From positions 20,265-84,264 of the forward strand of contig SZWC01000028.1 in the NCBI GenBank assembly GCA_023375785.1: 64,000 nt of DNA, given 5' to 3'. This DNA comes from Penium margaritaceum (lineage: Eukaryota > Streptophyta > Zygnematophyceae > Desmidiales > Peniaceae). The position numbers and the translations under genes are program-made. Below the pieces are notes generated by a model. That model did no database searches. It was not told where the DNA came from and worked only from the letters and a program-made list of their open reading frames with translations. The stretch's first letter is position 1; the number at the start of each line of letters is the position of its first letter. Positions 1 to 9,141 of the stretch are shown piece after piece.

Positions 1-930
1 ATGTCGGACATGGGGGAGCTGGAGTTCTACCTCGGGGTGAGCATTACGCGGAACCGGAGGGCGCGCACGCTTGAGCTGGGACAGGCCAAATACGTGGCCG
101 AGGTGCTGAAGCGGTACGGCATGGAGGACTGCAAACCAGTGTGCAGTCCTCTCTCCAGGACCTGTGAACTGAGTGCGGCAATGGCGCCGCAAACAAAAGA
201 AGAGCGGGAGGATATGGCAGGGGTGCCCTACCAATCGGCGGTGGGCAGCCTCATGTACGCCATGGTGGCGACTCGACCGGACCTGGCCTACGCGGTGGGC
301 CAAGTGAGCAGGTACGTGGCCGATCCAGGGCCACTACACTGGCAGGCGGTCAAGCGCATCCTCCGCTACCTGCAGGCGACGCGGCACGCGCGCCTGAGGT
401 TCGACGGCAAAGGGCGGGCGGACCCTTTGCGCCTGGTCTGCTACACGGATGCAGACTACGCTGGCGATGTGGACAAGCGGAAGTCCACATCCGGCTACGT
501 GTTCTTCCTCGCTGGTGCAGCGGTCTCGTGGTGCAGCAAGAAGCAGGACTGCGTCGCCACCTCCACAGTGGAAGCGCAGTACATCGCGCTGGCCGAGGCG
601 GTCAAGGAGGCGGTGTGGCTCCGCAGGTTGCTGGGGGAGCTGGGCGTGCCGCAGCAGGAGCCAACGGTGGTGCAAGAGGACAACACCGGCTCCATCTCGC
701 TGACCAACAATCCGACGCAGCACAGGAGGACGAAGCACATCGACGTGCGTTACCACTACGCACGGGACATGGTCGAGAAGGGGCAGGTGGTGCTGCAGCA
801 CTGCAGCACGCACAACATGCTTGCGGATTGCTTGACCAAAGCGCAACCCGCGGACCGGCACGCGCTGAACGTGGCCGGGCTTGGGATGACCAGCTATGAT
901 GCGCTGGAGGGCGCAGCGGAAGATGAGTAA
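1..930 (+). CDS. Copia polyprotein, C-terminal part: reverse transcriptase end and RNase H
   Basis: The frame is open from the first base of the window to a stop at 928-930 and surely continues upstream; the ATG at base 1 is not a real start. Residues 1-60 match the Copia RT connection region (a DMGELEFYLGV-type motif, then a block like GQAKYVAEVLKRYGMEDCKP). Residues 75-130 carry the PYQSAVGSLMYAMVATRPDLAYAVG block. RNase H follows at about 145-290, with YTDADYAGDVDKRKSTSGY, the conserved TKHIDVRYHY block and an ADCLTKA block near the end. In the family this domain removes the RNA template during reverse transcription in the virus-like particle. Family assignment is secure. Confidence 0.92.
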   Translation: MSDMGELEFYLGVSITRNRRARTLELGQAKYVAEVLKRYGMEDCKPVCSPLSRTCELSAAMAPQTKEEREDMAGVPYQSAVGSLMYAMVATRPDLAYAVGQVSRYVADPGPLHWQAVKRILRYLQATRHARLRFDGKGRADPLRLVCYTDADYAGDVDKRKSTSGYVFFLAGAAVSWCSKKQDCVATSTVEAQYIALAEAVKEAVWLRRLLGELGVPQQEPTVVQEDNTGSISLTNNPTQHRRTKHIDVRYHYARDMVEKGQVVLQHCSTHNMLADCLTKAQPADRHALNVAGLGMTSYDALEGAAEDE

Positions 931-962
931 GAGCAAGCTGGAGCAGCGGGCATGGCAGGTGC

Positions 963-973
963 AAGGGGGAGAA
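963..973 (+). other. Polypurine tract of the Copia element at the window start
   Basis: A purine run (AAGGGGGAGAA) lies directly before the LTR start at 974. In LTR retrotransposons this tract resists RNase H and primes plus-strand DNA. The second Copia fossil here has nearly the same tract in the same place (7513-7525). Confidence 0.8.
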
Positions 974-1310
974 TGTTGAAAAATTGCCCCTCCGCATGCC
1001 CAAGTGCGGCGCCGGGAGGCGCCGACGAGCCGCCAGAAAGTGAAGACTCCGCTCCGGCGGATCTGGCGACTCGACAATTGCTCGGATCCTAAAATGGAGG
1101 ATTGCCCCGTAAAGTTGACGAGTCGCTGAATCCGGTGGAAGTTGTTTCGCCGGAATCGGACAAGTATCGAGGGAGATATGGCCTTCCGAAGTTGGGGTGT
1201 GCGCAGCGACTCTGCGAGCCGGCTGCGACTCGAAATCCGGTGGATAATCGACCGGATCGAGTAACAAAATTACCATGTGGAGAAAATGCTCCGATAGGCC
1301 TGCCGAGGCG

Positions 1311-1352
1311 TCCGGTGGATGATCCGCCTGATCAGGTGGATCATCCACCGGA
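1311..1352. repeat. 42-bp near-perfect palindrome in the LTR
   Basis: The arms TCCGGTGGATGATCC and GGATCATCCACCGGA are exact reverse complements, and the centre CCTGATCAGG is itself a palindrome, leaving a single mismatched pair. The DNA or its RNA could form a long hairpin. Related CCGGTGGA half-sites recur upstream at about 1130 and 1239. Confidence 0.85.
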
Positions 1353-1748
1353 TCCAGTAGTGCAGGTTGTTACTGGGGGACTTAGCCAAAATCATGGCTC
1401 GGCGTCCGAAACCCAGTAGTACGTTTTGTTACTCAGGGACTTAGTCAAAATTCTGACTACAGGTCCGCGGACAGGTTTCGAACCTCGTCACACCCCATCA
1501 CCAAACTCGACCCAAAAGTGGGTAGGGTGCGTGGAAACAGTGCAGGGGACCCCTACACCACGTGCAAGTGGACCTGCGCCTTGGGAAAGGCGCTTCGCAC
1601 GTGAAGGAAGGCGCCACGGCGTGTGCGCGCCATGGAGGCGTTAGGCGTTTCTGTGGTGGGTGAGACCTGCGCTTCGGCAAGCATAACTTGGGCTACGCTT
1701 GGCCGAATCGCGCGCGGTTTGGTGCGTTGGAAAGCTCATGACTAGCCC

Positions 1749-1755
1749 TATAAAT
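1749..1755 (+). promoter_or_regulatory. TATA-like box in the first Copia LTR
   Basis: TATAAAT lies about 210 bp before the LTR end, a usual place for a Copia U3/R promoter. No transcript evidence is available. Confidence 0.45.
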
Positions 1756-1960
1756 GTTGTGATCATGTCCATGTTCAAAACATAACGCAAAACGACGTTA
1801 TTCCCTTCGCAAACTGACTGTCTCTAAATTCCTGCTCACATAGCGTGAGGCGACCAGAAAGCTCACGCTCAGTCTCAGATTCGCCCAAAACAGTAGACGT
1901 GAACCACTAGAGGCTATCAGACCAACGTCGGGACCGCACCACGCGGATCTCATCCTGACA

Positions 1961-4118
1961 GTTTTCCCCTCTGACAATTTGTGACTTGTGTTATGCGTTT
2001 TCAACGTTGACCACATGAAGTGAAATTCTTTCGTCATGGTCAGTGACATATGCATACTTTGGGTGGTCACTGTGTATTGAAGCCACATTTTGCCACTACA
2101 TATTGAAGGTATTTGTACTTGCTAGTACATAACTAGTATTCACAAACCATTACCTTCCACCTTGACCATTTGTGACTCGTGTTGTGAGTTGTCAAAGTTA
2201 ACCACACGTAGTGACATTGTTTGGTCATGGTCATTGACATATGCCTACTTTGGTTGGTCATCGTGCATGGTCCCCACACCGTGCCACAACGTATTGAAGC
2301 CCCTTGTGCTTACTATGTGATACGTGGTGTTCCCAAACACTTGTTTCCCCCTCTGACCATTTGTGACTCGTATTATGAGTTGTCAACGTGGACCACACAC
2401 AGCGGATTTCCTTGGTCAAAGGCAGTAAATATGCCTACTTTGGTCGGTCATTGTGCATGGTAGCCACACCGTGCTACTACTGACTGAATGTCATTGTACT
2501 TGGTAGTTGAGAACCGATATTCCCACAGCATTGTCTCCTCTCCTGACCGTTTGTGACTCGTGTTATGGTTGGTCAATGTTGACCACCCATATTGAAATTC
2601 TCTGGTCATGATAAGTGACATATGCCTAGTTTGATTATTTGGTGTGCATATTAGCCACACCGTGCCACTACGTATTGAAGTTCTTTGTCCTTTCTAGCCA
2701 ATACATAGGCTTCCCAATCCATTGTTTTCCCCTCTGACCATTTGCGACTCATGTTATTTGCTTCAACATTGATCACATGAAGTGAAATTTGTTCGTCCAG
2801 GTTAGTGACATATGCATACTTTGGTTGGTCACTGTGCATTGAAGCCACGTTGTGCCACGACATATTGAAGGTATTTGTACTTGCTAATAGATAACTAGTA
2901 CTCACAAACCATTACCTTCCACCCTGACCATTTGTGACTCGTGTCGGACTTGTCAAAGTTTACTACACTTAGTGACATTACTTGGTCATGGTCAGTGACA
3001 TATGCCTACTTTGGTTGGACATCGTGCATGGTCTCCACAGTGTGCCACAACGTATTGAAGCCCCTTGTGCTTGCTATGTGATACTTGGTGTTTCCAAACC
3101 ATTGTTTCCCCCTCTGACCATTTGTGACTCGTATTATGAGTCGTGAACATTGACCACACACAGCGGATTTCTTTGGTCAAAGGCAGTACATATGCCTACT
3201 TTGGTCTGTCATTGCGCATGGTAGCCACACCGTGCTACTACTGACTGAAGGTCGTTGTACTTGGCAGTTGAGAACCGATATTCCAATAGCATTGTTTCCT
3301 GTCCTGACCGTTTGTGACTCGTGTTATGGGTGGTCAACGTTGACCACCCATATTGAACTTTTGTGGTCATGTTCAGTGACATATGCCTAGTTTGGTTGTT
3401 TGGTGTGCATATTGGCCACACCGTGCCACTATGTATTGAAGTTCTTTGTCCTTTCTAGTCAATACATAGGCTTCCCAAACCATTGTCTCTCCCTCTGACC
3501 ATTTGTGACTCGTGTTATGAGTTGTCAATGTTGACCACACATAGTGGACTTATTTGGTCGTAGTTAGTGACGTACGCATCCTTTGGTTGGTCACTGTGCA
3601 CGCTAGCCATACCGTGCCACTGCTTGTTGAAGTTCTTTGTACATCCTAGTTGATAACTAGTGTTCCCAATCCATTGGTTTCCCTTCCGACCATTTGTGAC
3701 TCGTGTTATGCGTTTCAACGTTGACCACATGAAGTGAAATACTTTCGTCATGTTCAGTGACATATGCATACTTTGGTTGGTCACTGTGCATTGAAGCCAC
3801 ATTGTGCCACTACATATTGAAGGTGTTTGTATTTGCTAGTAGATAACTAGTATACACAAACCATTACCTTCCATCCTGACCATTTGTGACTCGTGTTGTG
3901 AGTTGTCAAAGTTTACCACACTTAGATACATTATTTGGTCATGGTTAGTGACATATGCCTACTTTGGTTGGTCATCGTGCATGGTCTCCACATCGTGCCA
4001 CAACGTATTGAAGCCCCTTGTGCTTGCTATGTGATACTTGGTGTTTCGAAACCATTGTTTCCCCCTCTAACAATTTGTGACTCATATTATGAGTTGTTAA
4101 CGTTGACGACACACAGTG
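1961..4118. repeat. 191-bp satellite, block 1
   Basis: Tandem monomers of about 191 bp share the conserved core GACCATTTGTGACTCGT and a GTCAACGTTGAC-like dyad. A-type monomers start near 2221, 2982 and 3935, giving spacings of about 761 and 953 bp, that is one four-monomer and one five-monomer higher-order repeat. No gene is seen; the roughly 80-codon open frames recur with the repeat and are incidental. Confidence 0.95.
4114..4118. repeat. Left target-site duplication of the second Copia fossil
   Basis: CAGTG here pairs with CAGCG at 8218-8222. The satellite normally reads CAGCG at this place, so the pair is a 5-bp duplication with one later change. Confidence 0.8.
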
Positions 4119-4328
4119 TGTTGGAATGATGCTCCTCACCATGGCAGGAGTGACTCCAAAAAGGAACACCAAAAAGACAAGCCTTAGTGGCTTAGTGGTT
4201 AATGGTGTCCACCTCAAGAGGCAGGGGCTCAGGCTCAAGTCCCACAAGATGAAATTCTGCCCTGCCTCAAGGGAGGTAGAAAATACATGCCAATAAGCTA
4301 GCTCAACCTCTAGAGTTCCTCTTTAAGC

Positions 4329-4596
4329 TTCTAGAAGGTCAGGTGAGGGTCCAGGAAGGCGGTACACCTTCTAGAAGGGGTGACTTGTCCTACAAGGCAT
4401 CTAGAGGTGTCTTGGTCTTCTGGACACCTTCCCTCCTACTAGAAGCAAGCTGAGGAATATAGGAAGGGGCAGAAACTTATAGAGGAGGGAAGGGATGCCT
4501 TCCTAGGTGGGAAAAGGACAGCCTACCAAGGAGCACTCTAGAAGCCATAGAATCAGCTAGGAAGCTCCAAATCTGGCATGCTTTGGTGTTCTGGAA
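4329..4596 (+). promoter_or_regulatory. Cluster of heat-shock-element-like motifs upstream of the LTR TATA box
   Basis: TTCTAGAA occurs at 4329-4336 and 4369-4376 and TTCTGGAA at 4589-4596, the last about 17 bp before the TATA box. The same three sites are kept in the other LTR at 7736-7743, 7776-7783 and 7989-7996. TTCnnGAA is the two-unit core of a heat-shock-factor site; a strong site usually has three or more units, so function is only suggested. Confidence 0.4.
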
Positions 4597-4612
4597 AGCT
4601 TAGATCAGTGGC

Positions 4613-4619
4613 TATAAAA
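4613..4619 (+). promoter_or_regulatory. TATA box in the 5' LTR
   Basis: TATAAAA lies about 200 bp before the LTR end, the expected place for the Copia promoter. Confidence 0.5.
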
Positions 4620-4820
4620 TGCCACTGATTGTGAGCCTTGATCAAGTGTTAATTTCCATCCAATTGAGGACAAAACTATTGCCTCACTCTCTCACCAGAT
4701 TTTTACTATCCTTGGAACCAGTTGCCTCCACAGTTTCAGTCTCTCCAAAAACAGTTGGTGGTGTGAACTTGCCACTGTTAGGGACCCTCCAGGGTGCACA
4801 CTCACCCTCAGTCCAACAAA

Positions 4821-4835
4821 GGGTTATGGGCCCAC
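4821..4835 (+). other. Primer-binding site matching the anticodon arm of initiator tRNA-Met
   Basis: Two bases after the LTR lies GGGTTATGGGCCCAC, a 15-base exact complement of the anticodon stem-loop of plant initiator tRNA-Met (GTGGGCCCATAACCC, recalled from known sequences). Most plant Copia elements instead pair with the tRNA 3' end (TGGTATCAGAGC). Priming from a cleaved half of tRNA-iMet is known for Drosophila copia; here it is inferred from sequence alone. Confidence 0.75.
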
Positions 4836-4886
4836 GGCTCTAAGGGTTTCAAAGCCAGCTTGATTTCACGCTTCCAACAGCAAGAC

Positions 4887-5670
4887 ATGGCAACCAGCGA
4901 GCAAGAGAGCAGCCACGCTGTCCTTACGTTTGATGGGACAGGATTCGCCTTGTGGATGTGGGAGTTTGAGGTCTTCCTCAATGAGAAGGGACTGTTTAGC
5001 TTGTAAAAGGTGATGAGACTGCTCCGCCGGAGACTGCAACGGCTGAGGTGAAGGAGGCATACAAGAAGCGCAACAAAAAGGCGTTGGCACTCCTTGTGTC
5101 CGTGTTATGCCCACCACAACTTGGGCACATCCAAGGATGCACCCTGGCCGCGGACACATGGTCAAAACGCTGCTCCATCTACCAGTCAAGTAATCTTGTC
5201 AACCAGCTCTTCGTCTTCAAACGGCTCGTCACCCTCCGAGCCAACGAAGGCGACAACATCATGGAGATCATGCAGCAGATGGAGTACCTCGCAGCGGAGT
5301 GTGTGGCCACGGGTTGGGAGGTCGACTCTCAGTTGCAAGCTATGATCCTCCTTCTGGCCTTGCCAGACAGTTGGAGTCCCATGATCATAGTCCTTGGTGG
5401 CTGGCCTTCCGACGAGCTGAAGTACCCCAAGGTTGCTGAGTACGTACGCAATGAGTGGATGCGATGTGGCGGTCGAGAGACTGCAGTGGCATCAAGTTCA
5501 GCTTACACGGTTCATCCTCAAAGTGGAGGCCAAGGCGACAAGTGGAAGGGTGCCAAACAGGGCACCAAGAAGGGTGACAGGAAGGGGGAGTGCTTCAACT
5601 GCGGCAAGGAGGGCCACTACGCGCGCAACTATCCCAAGAAGAAAACAGATTGGTTGCAGTGGGCGGGAAC
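4887..5670 (+). pseudogene. Copia gag part (fossil)
   Basis: The start is at MATSEQESSHAVLTFDGTGF, a typical Copia gag N-terminus in which an FDGxxFALWMWEFE block follows the start. Further on is the LALLVSVLCPPQLGHIQGC block and the long helical region (VFKRLVTLRANEGDNIMEIM), then a basic stretch and a zinc-knuckle region at about 5590-5640 (CFNCGKEGHYA). In the family, Gag forms the virus-like particle and packages RNA through the knuckle. This is a fossil copy and is broken. Confidence 0.82.
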
Positions 5671-5714
5671 AAAGATGAACACGCCCTTATGGCGTACAAC
5701 TCCACCAACTTAAA

Positions 5715-5930
5715 GGATCCGGGAGTTGCCGTCATCGACTCCGGATCAGGCCGCTACACGCAATTCAACAGGGAGGCATTTGTCACCTACGGCACCTCGG
5801 AGAGACGCATGACGGTGGCCAATGGAAAAACAGAGGTGGCCGCCGGTGAGGGTTACGTCTGCCTTGAGTCAATTGTGGATGGAAAAGATGTCACGAGCAC
5901 AATCTACGATGTGCTGCATATGCCTTAGAT
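5715..5930 (+). pseudogene. Copia aspartic protease part (fossil)
   Basis: A VIDSGSG motif near 5735 is followed by a FVTYGTSERRMTVANGKTEVAAGEGYV stretch at about 5780-5860 and the TIYDVLHMP motif near 5900-5928, which is the usual end of the Copia protease region. In living relatives this enzyme cuts the Gag-Pol polyprotein. Confidence 0.75.
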
Positions 5931-5934
5931 TGGG

Positions 5935-6880
5935 GCAAACCTGCTCTCCGTCAGCCGCCTTACGGACAAGGGACTTGAGGTGCTATTCACAAAGAAGGAG
6001 GCCGTCATCCGCAAAGAGGGCAAAGGTGAGGTGATTGCGCGTGCCAAGAGGGAGGACGACTTGTACCTGCTACGCGTAAAGATCCTCAACAGCCGGGTGG
6101 GGTCCAACGCCGCCAACCTTGCAACGAAGGATGGAGGAGATTTGGACCTATGGCACCGCCGACTCTGCCACATTTCTCCATCAACAGTGAAGGAGATGGC
6201 TAAGAGGGAAGTGGTGCGGGGTCTCCAAATCAGCGGCCTTGATGGAACCAAGGAGACCATGTGTGAGCCATGCATCATTGGCAAATCAACGCGGCAGCCG
6301 TTTGTCGCCAAAGGGACGCGTGCACCGGCAAAACTGGCCATGGTACACACAGATGTGTGTAGACCGCTTGAGAGCTCCATTCGTGGAGCTCGCTACTTCC
6401 TCACCTTCATCAATGACCACAGCCGGAAACTCTACCTATACCCAATGAAGCGGATGAGTGAGGTCCTTGCGTGCATGCAAGAGTTTGTGGCTGATGTGGA
6501 GCGGCAAACATAGTTGAAGGTGAAGGCGTTCTGGAGTGATTACGGCGGTGAATATGCGGGGTGCCTTGGATGGATGAAGAGCACGCGGATTGAGTGGCTA
6601 AAAACAACTCCACACTCCCCACAACAAAATGGCGTCGCAGAGAGGGCAAATCGCACAATCCTTAACATGGTGCGATCCATATTGAGCGACGCTGGCCTTA
6701 CACAATGGTATTGGGCGGAGGCGGCAAGGACAGCAGAGTACATCATGAATCTCATGCCGACCAAGCCGCTGAAGTGTGGAGCGGGAGGAAGCCGGCGGTG
6801 GGTCACCTCCGCACGTTTGGTTGTCTTGCACATGCAATGGTACAGGCATGTGAGGGACGGAGTAAGCTGGACCCGCGTAC
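5935..6880 (+). pseudogene. Copia integrase part (fossil)
   Basis: The pre-integrase block (LWHRRLCHISPSTVKEM, then MCEPCIIGKSTRQPF) lies at about 6150-6305 and carries the HHCC zinc-binding pattern. The catalytic core follows: VHTDVC near 6345, a FLTFINDHSRK block near 6400, a WSDYGGEY block near 6532 and HSPQQNGVAERANRTI near 6613-6660. The core is the DDE nuclease that joins element DNA to the host. Weak similarity to the integrase C-terminal end continues to about 7490. The copy is broken. Confidence 0.85.
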
Positions 6881-7512
6881 CCGCCGGTGTATTTTCCTTG
6901 GATATGAGAGCGGAAGCAAGGCGTACCAGCTCTTTGACCCAAGGTGGCAACAGATTGTGCCGAGTCGTGACATCAATCGACGAGAAAAACCGTTGGACAG
7001 ACAAGGAGGCAGGTCTCTCCAAGAGGGAGGAGTGGATGCCACTCCTCGAGGGGGAGACGCCGGAGGACCTGAATGAGGGTGACGTCCTCGCAGTAGCACC
7101 AAACGTAGAGGATCCTCCGAGGGATGGGTGACCAACGAAATTTGTTGCGGCCACTTCAGATGAAGAATCCGAAGCACCGGAGATGGACGTGGAGGCGGGG
7201 AATCGACCGATGTCTCCAAGGTCTCCAAGAGAGGGGGAGCAGGCGCTTGGAGAGGTTGGCGCCGAAAGGGGACAGCAACAAGAACAACCGCCTCAACAGC
7301 CCCGCACGAGCAGCCGTGTGCGAAGAAGGACAAAAAGATACGATGCCGACAAGGGCATTTGGACTTGGTTCGCGCAAGAGGAGCCTCAAGGAGGCACTGC
7401 ACAAGAAGGATGGGGCTGAGTGGGAGGGAGCGATAAAATGTAAGCTCGCCTCCCATGAGGAGAAAGTCTCATCTGTTATAGGTTGAGTATGGAGGACTGC
7501 CATGGGTGATGC

Positions 7513-7525
7513 GCAAGGGGGAGAT
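7513..7525 (+). other. Polypurine tract of the second Copia fossil
   Basis: GCAAGGGGGAGAT directly precedes the 3' LTR and is nearly the same as the tract before the first Copia LTR, which suggests the two families are related. Confidence 0.8.
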
Positions 7526-8217
7526 TATTGGAATGATGTTCCTCACCATGACAGGAGTGACTCCAAAAAGGAGCTCCAAAATGACAAGCCTTAGTGGCTT
7601 AGTGGTTAATGGTGTCCACCTCTAGAGGCAGGGGCCCGGGCTCAAGTCCCACAAGATGAAATTCTGCCCTGCCTCAAGGGAGGTGGAAAATAGATGCCAT
7701 GAAGCTAGCTCAACCTCTAGAGTTCCTCTTTAAGCTTCTAGAAGGTCAGGTGAGGGTCCAGGAAGGTGGCACACCTTCTAGAAGGGATGACTTGTCCTAC
7801 AAGGCATCTAGAGGTGTCTTGTTCTTCTGGACACCTTCCATCTTACTAGAAGCAAGAATCTAGGAAGGCGCAGAAACTTATAGAGGAGGGAAGGGATACC
7901 TTCCTAGGTGAACAAGGACAGCCTACCAAGGAGCACTCTAGAAGCCATAGACTCTGCTAGGAAGCTCCAAATCTGGCATGCTTTGGTGTTCTGGAAAGCT
8001 TAGATCAGTGGCTAGAAAATGCCACTGCTTGTGAGCCTTGATCAAGCGTTAATTCCCATCCAATTGAGGACAAAACTATTGCCTCACTCTCTGACCAGAT
8101 TTTGCCATCCTTGGAACCAGTTGCCTCCACAGTTTCAGTCTCTCTAAAAACATTTGGTGGTGTAAAGCAGCCACTGCTAGGGACCCTCCAGGGTGCACAC
8201 TCACCCTCAGTCCAACA
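7526..8217 (+). repeat. 3' LTR of the second Copia fossil
   Basis: This copy is about 692 bp, collinear with 4119-4818 at about 94% identity by eye, and ends CCAACA. Satellite resumes at 8218 in the same monomer phase that was interrupted at 4118. Confidence 0.93.
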
Positions 8218-8222
8218 CAGCG
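8218..8222. repeat. Right target-site duplication of the second Copia fossil
   Basis: CAGCG, the partner of CAGTG at 4114-4118. Confidence 0.8.
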
Positions 8223-8745
8223 GATTTCTTTGGTCAAAGGCAGTAAATATGCCTACTTTGGTCGGTCATTGTGCATGGTAGCCATACCGCACTGCTACCG
8301 ACTGAAGGTCATTGTACTTGGTAGTTGAAAACCGATATTCTCACAGCATTGTTTCCTCTCCTGACCATTTGTGACTCGTGTTATGGTTGGTCAACGTTGA
8401 CCACCCATATTGAAATTCTCAGGTCATGATCAGTGACATATGCCTAGTTTGATTGTCTGGTGTGCATATTAGCCACATTGTGCCACTACGTATTGAAGTT
8501 CTTTGTCCTTTCTAGTCAATACATAGGCTTCCCAAACCATTTTCTCTCCCTCTGACCATTTTTGACTCGTGTTATGAGTTGTCAATGATGACCACGTATA
8601 GTGGACTTATTTGGTCGTAGTCAGTAACATATGCATCCTTTGGTTGGTCACGGTATGGCATGCTAGCCATACCGTGCCACTGCTTGTTGAAGGTCTTTGT
8701 ACTTCCTAGTTGATAACTAGTGTTCCCACCCCATTGTTTTCCCTC

Positions 8746-9141
8746 TGACCATTTGTGACTCGTGTTGTGCGTTTTCAATGTTGACCACATGAAGTGAAAT
8801 TCTTTCGTCATGGTCAGTGACATATGCATACTTTGGGTGGTCACTGTGCATTGAAGCCACATTGTGCCACTACATACTGAAGGTATTTGTACTTGCTAGT
8901 AGATAACTAGTATTCACAAACCATTACCTTCCACCCTGACCATTTGTGACTCGTGTTGTGCGTTTTCAATGTTGACCACATGAAGTGAAATTCTTTCGTC
9001 ATGGTCAGTGACATATGCATACTTTGGGTGGTCACTGTGCATTGAAGCCACATTGTGCCACTACATACTGAAGGTATTTGTACTTGCTAGTAGATAACTA
9101 GTATTCACAAACCATTACCTTCCACCCTGACCATTTGTGAC
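8746..9141. repeat. Single-monomer tandem duplication in the satellite
   Basis: Bases 8746-8936 are repeated at 8937-9127, a spacing of exactly 191 bp, and the two copies look identical by eye. They share unusual variants such as the CATACTGAAGG form. This points to a recent one-monomer duplication by unequal exchange. Confidence 0.85.

Larger units (their letters stand above)
1..1960 (+). mobile_element. Ty1/Copia LTR retrotransposon fossil, 3' part (cut by window edge)
   Basis: The segment has the order expected of a Copia 3' end: the C-terminal part of reverse transcriptase, RNase H, a purine-rich tract, then one LTR that runs into satellite DNA. The 5' part lies outside the window, so the upstream LTR and the left target-site copy cannot be seen. 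The part visible here looks whole. The LTR ends in CA and satellite resumes at once in the middle of a monomer, which shows that the element inserted into a pre-existing satellite array. Age cannot be estimated from a single LTR. Confidence 0.88.
974..1960 (+). repeat. 3' LTR of the first Copia fossil
   Basis: The LTR is about 987 bp. It begins TGTTG right after the polypurine tract and ends TGACA where satellite resumes at 1961 inside the motif GTTTTCCCCTCTGAC. A TATA-like box lies at 1749-1755. The left part is GC-rich and holds a 42-bp near-perfect palindrome at 1311-1352 and two imperfect direct repeats of a GGGACTTAGYCAAAAT motif near 1376-1392 and 1436-1452. The end point is inferred from the return of satellite, because no second LTR is visible for comparison. 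Confidence 0.78.
4119..4818 (+). repeat. 5' LTR of the second Copia fossil
   Basis: The LTR starts TGTTGG, ends CCAACA (a 6-bp inverted pair) and is about 700 bp. It aligns along its whole length with 7526-8217. A TATA box (TATAAAA) is at 4613-4619. The region before it is rich in CTAGAAG-type motifs, among them three exact TTCnnGAA palindromes at 4329-4336, 4369-4376 and 4589-4596, which fit the dimer core of a heat-shock element. Confidence 0.93.
4119..8217 (+). mobile_element. Ty1/Copia LTR retrotransposon fossil with both LTRs
   Basis: The element is about 4.1 kb and is inserted in an A-type satellite monomer. It has LTRs at 4119-4818 and 7526-8217, a 5-bp target duplication, a primer-binding site at 4821-4835 and a polypurine tract at 7513-7525. 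Between them, gag, protease and integrase parts are recognisable in Copia order. It is broken, with several breaks, and is short for an autonomous Copia element. By eye the LTRs differ at roughly 40 of about 690 sites (around 6%), so it is an old insertion, on the order of millions of years under usual plant rates; no rate is known for this genome. Confidence 0.93.

Noticed and set aside
334-1348. Minus-strand open frames over the first Copia element
   Set aside because: Antisense to a well-supported RT/RNase H frame, with no domain of their own.
2221-2463. Recurring open frames of about 80 codons (MVMVSDICLLWLVIVHG type) at every A-type monomer, and matching frames on the other strand
   Set aside because: They recur only because the satellite recurs, appear on both strands, and change frame or stop freely in other monomers. 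No coding signature or start context supports a protein.
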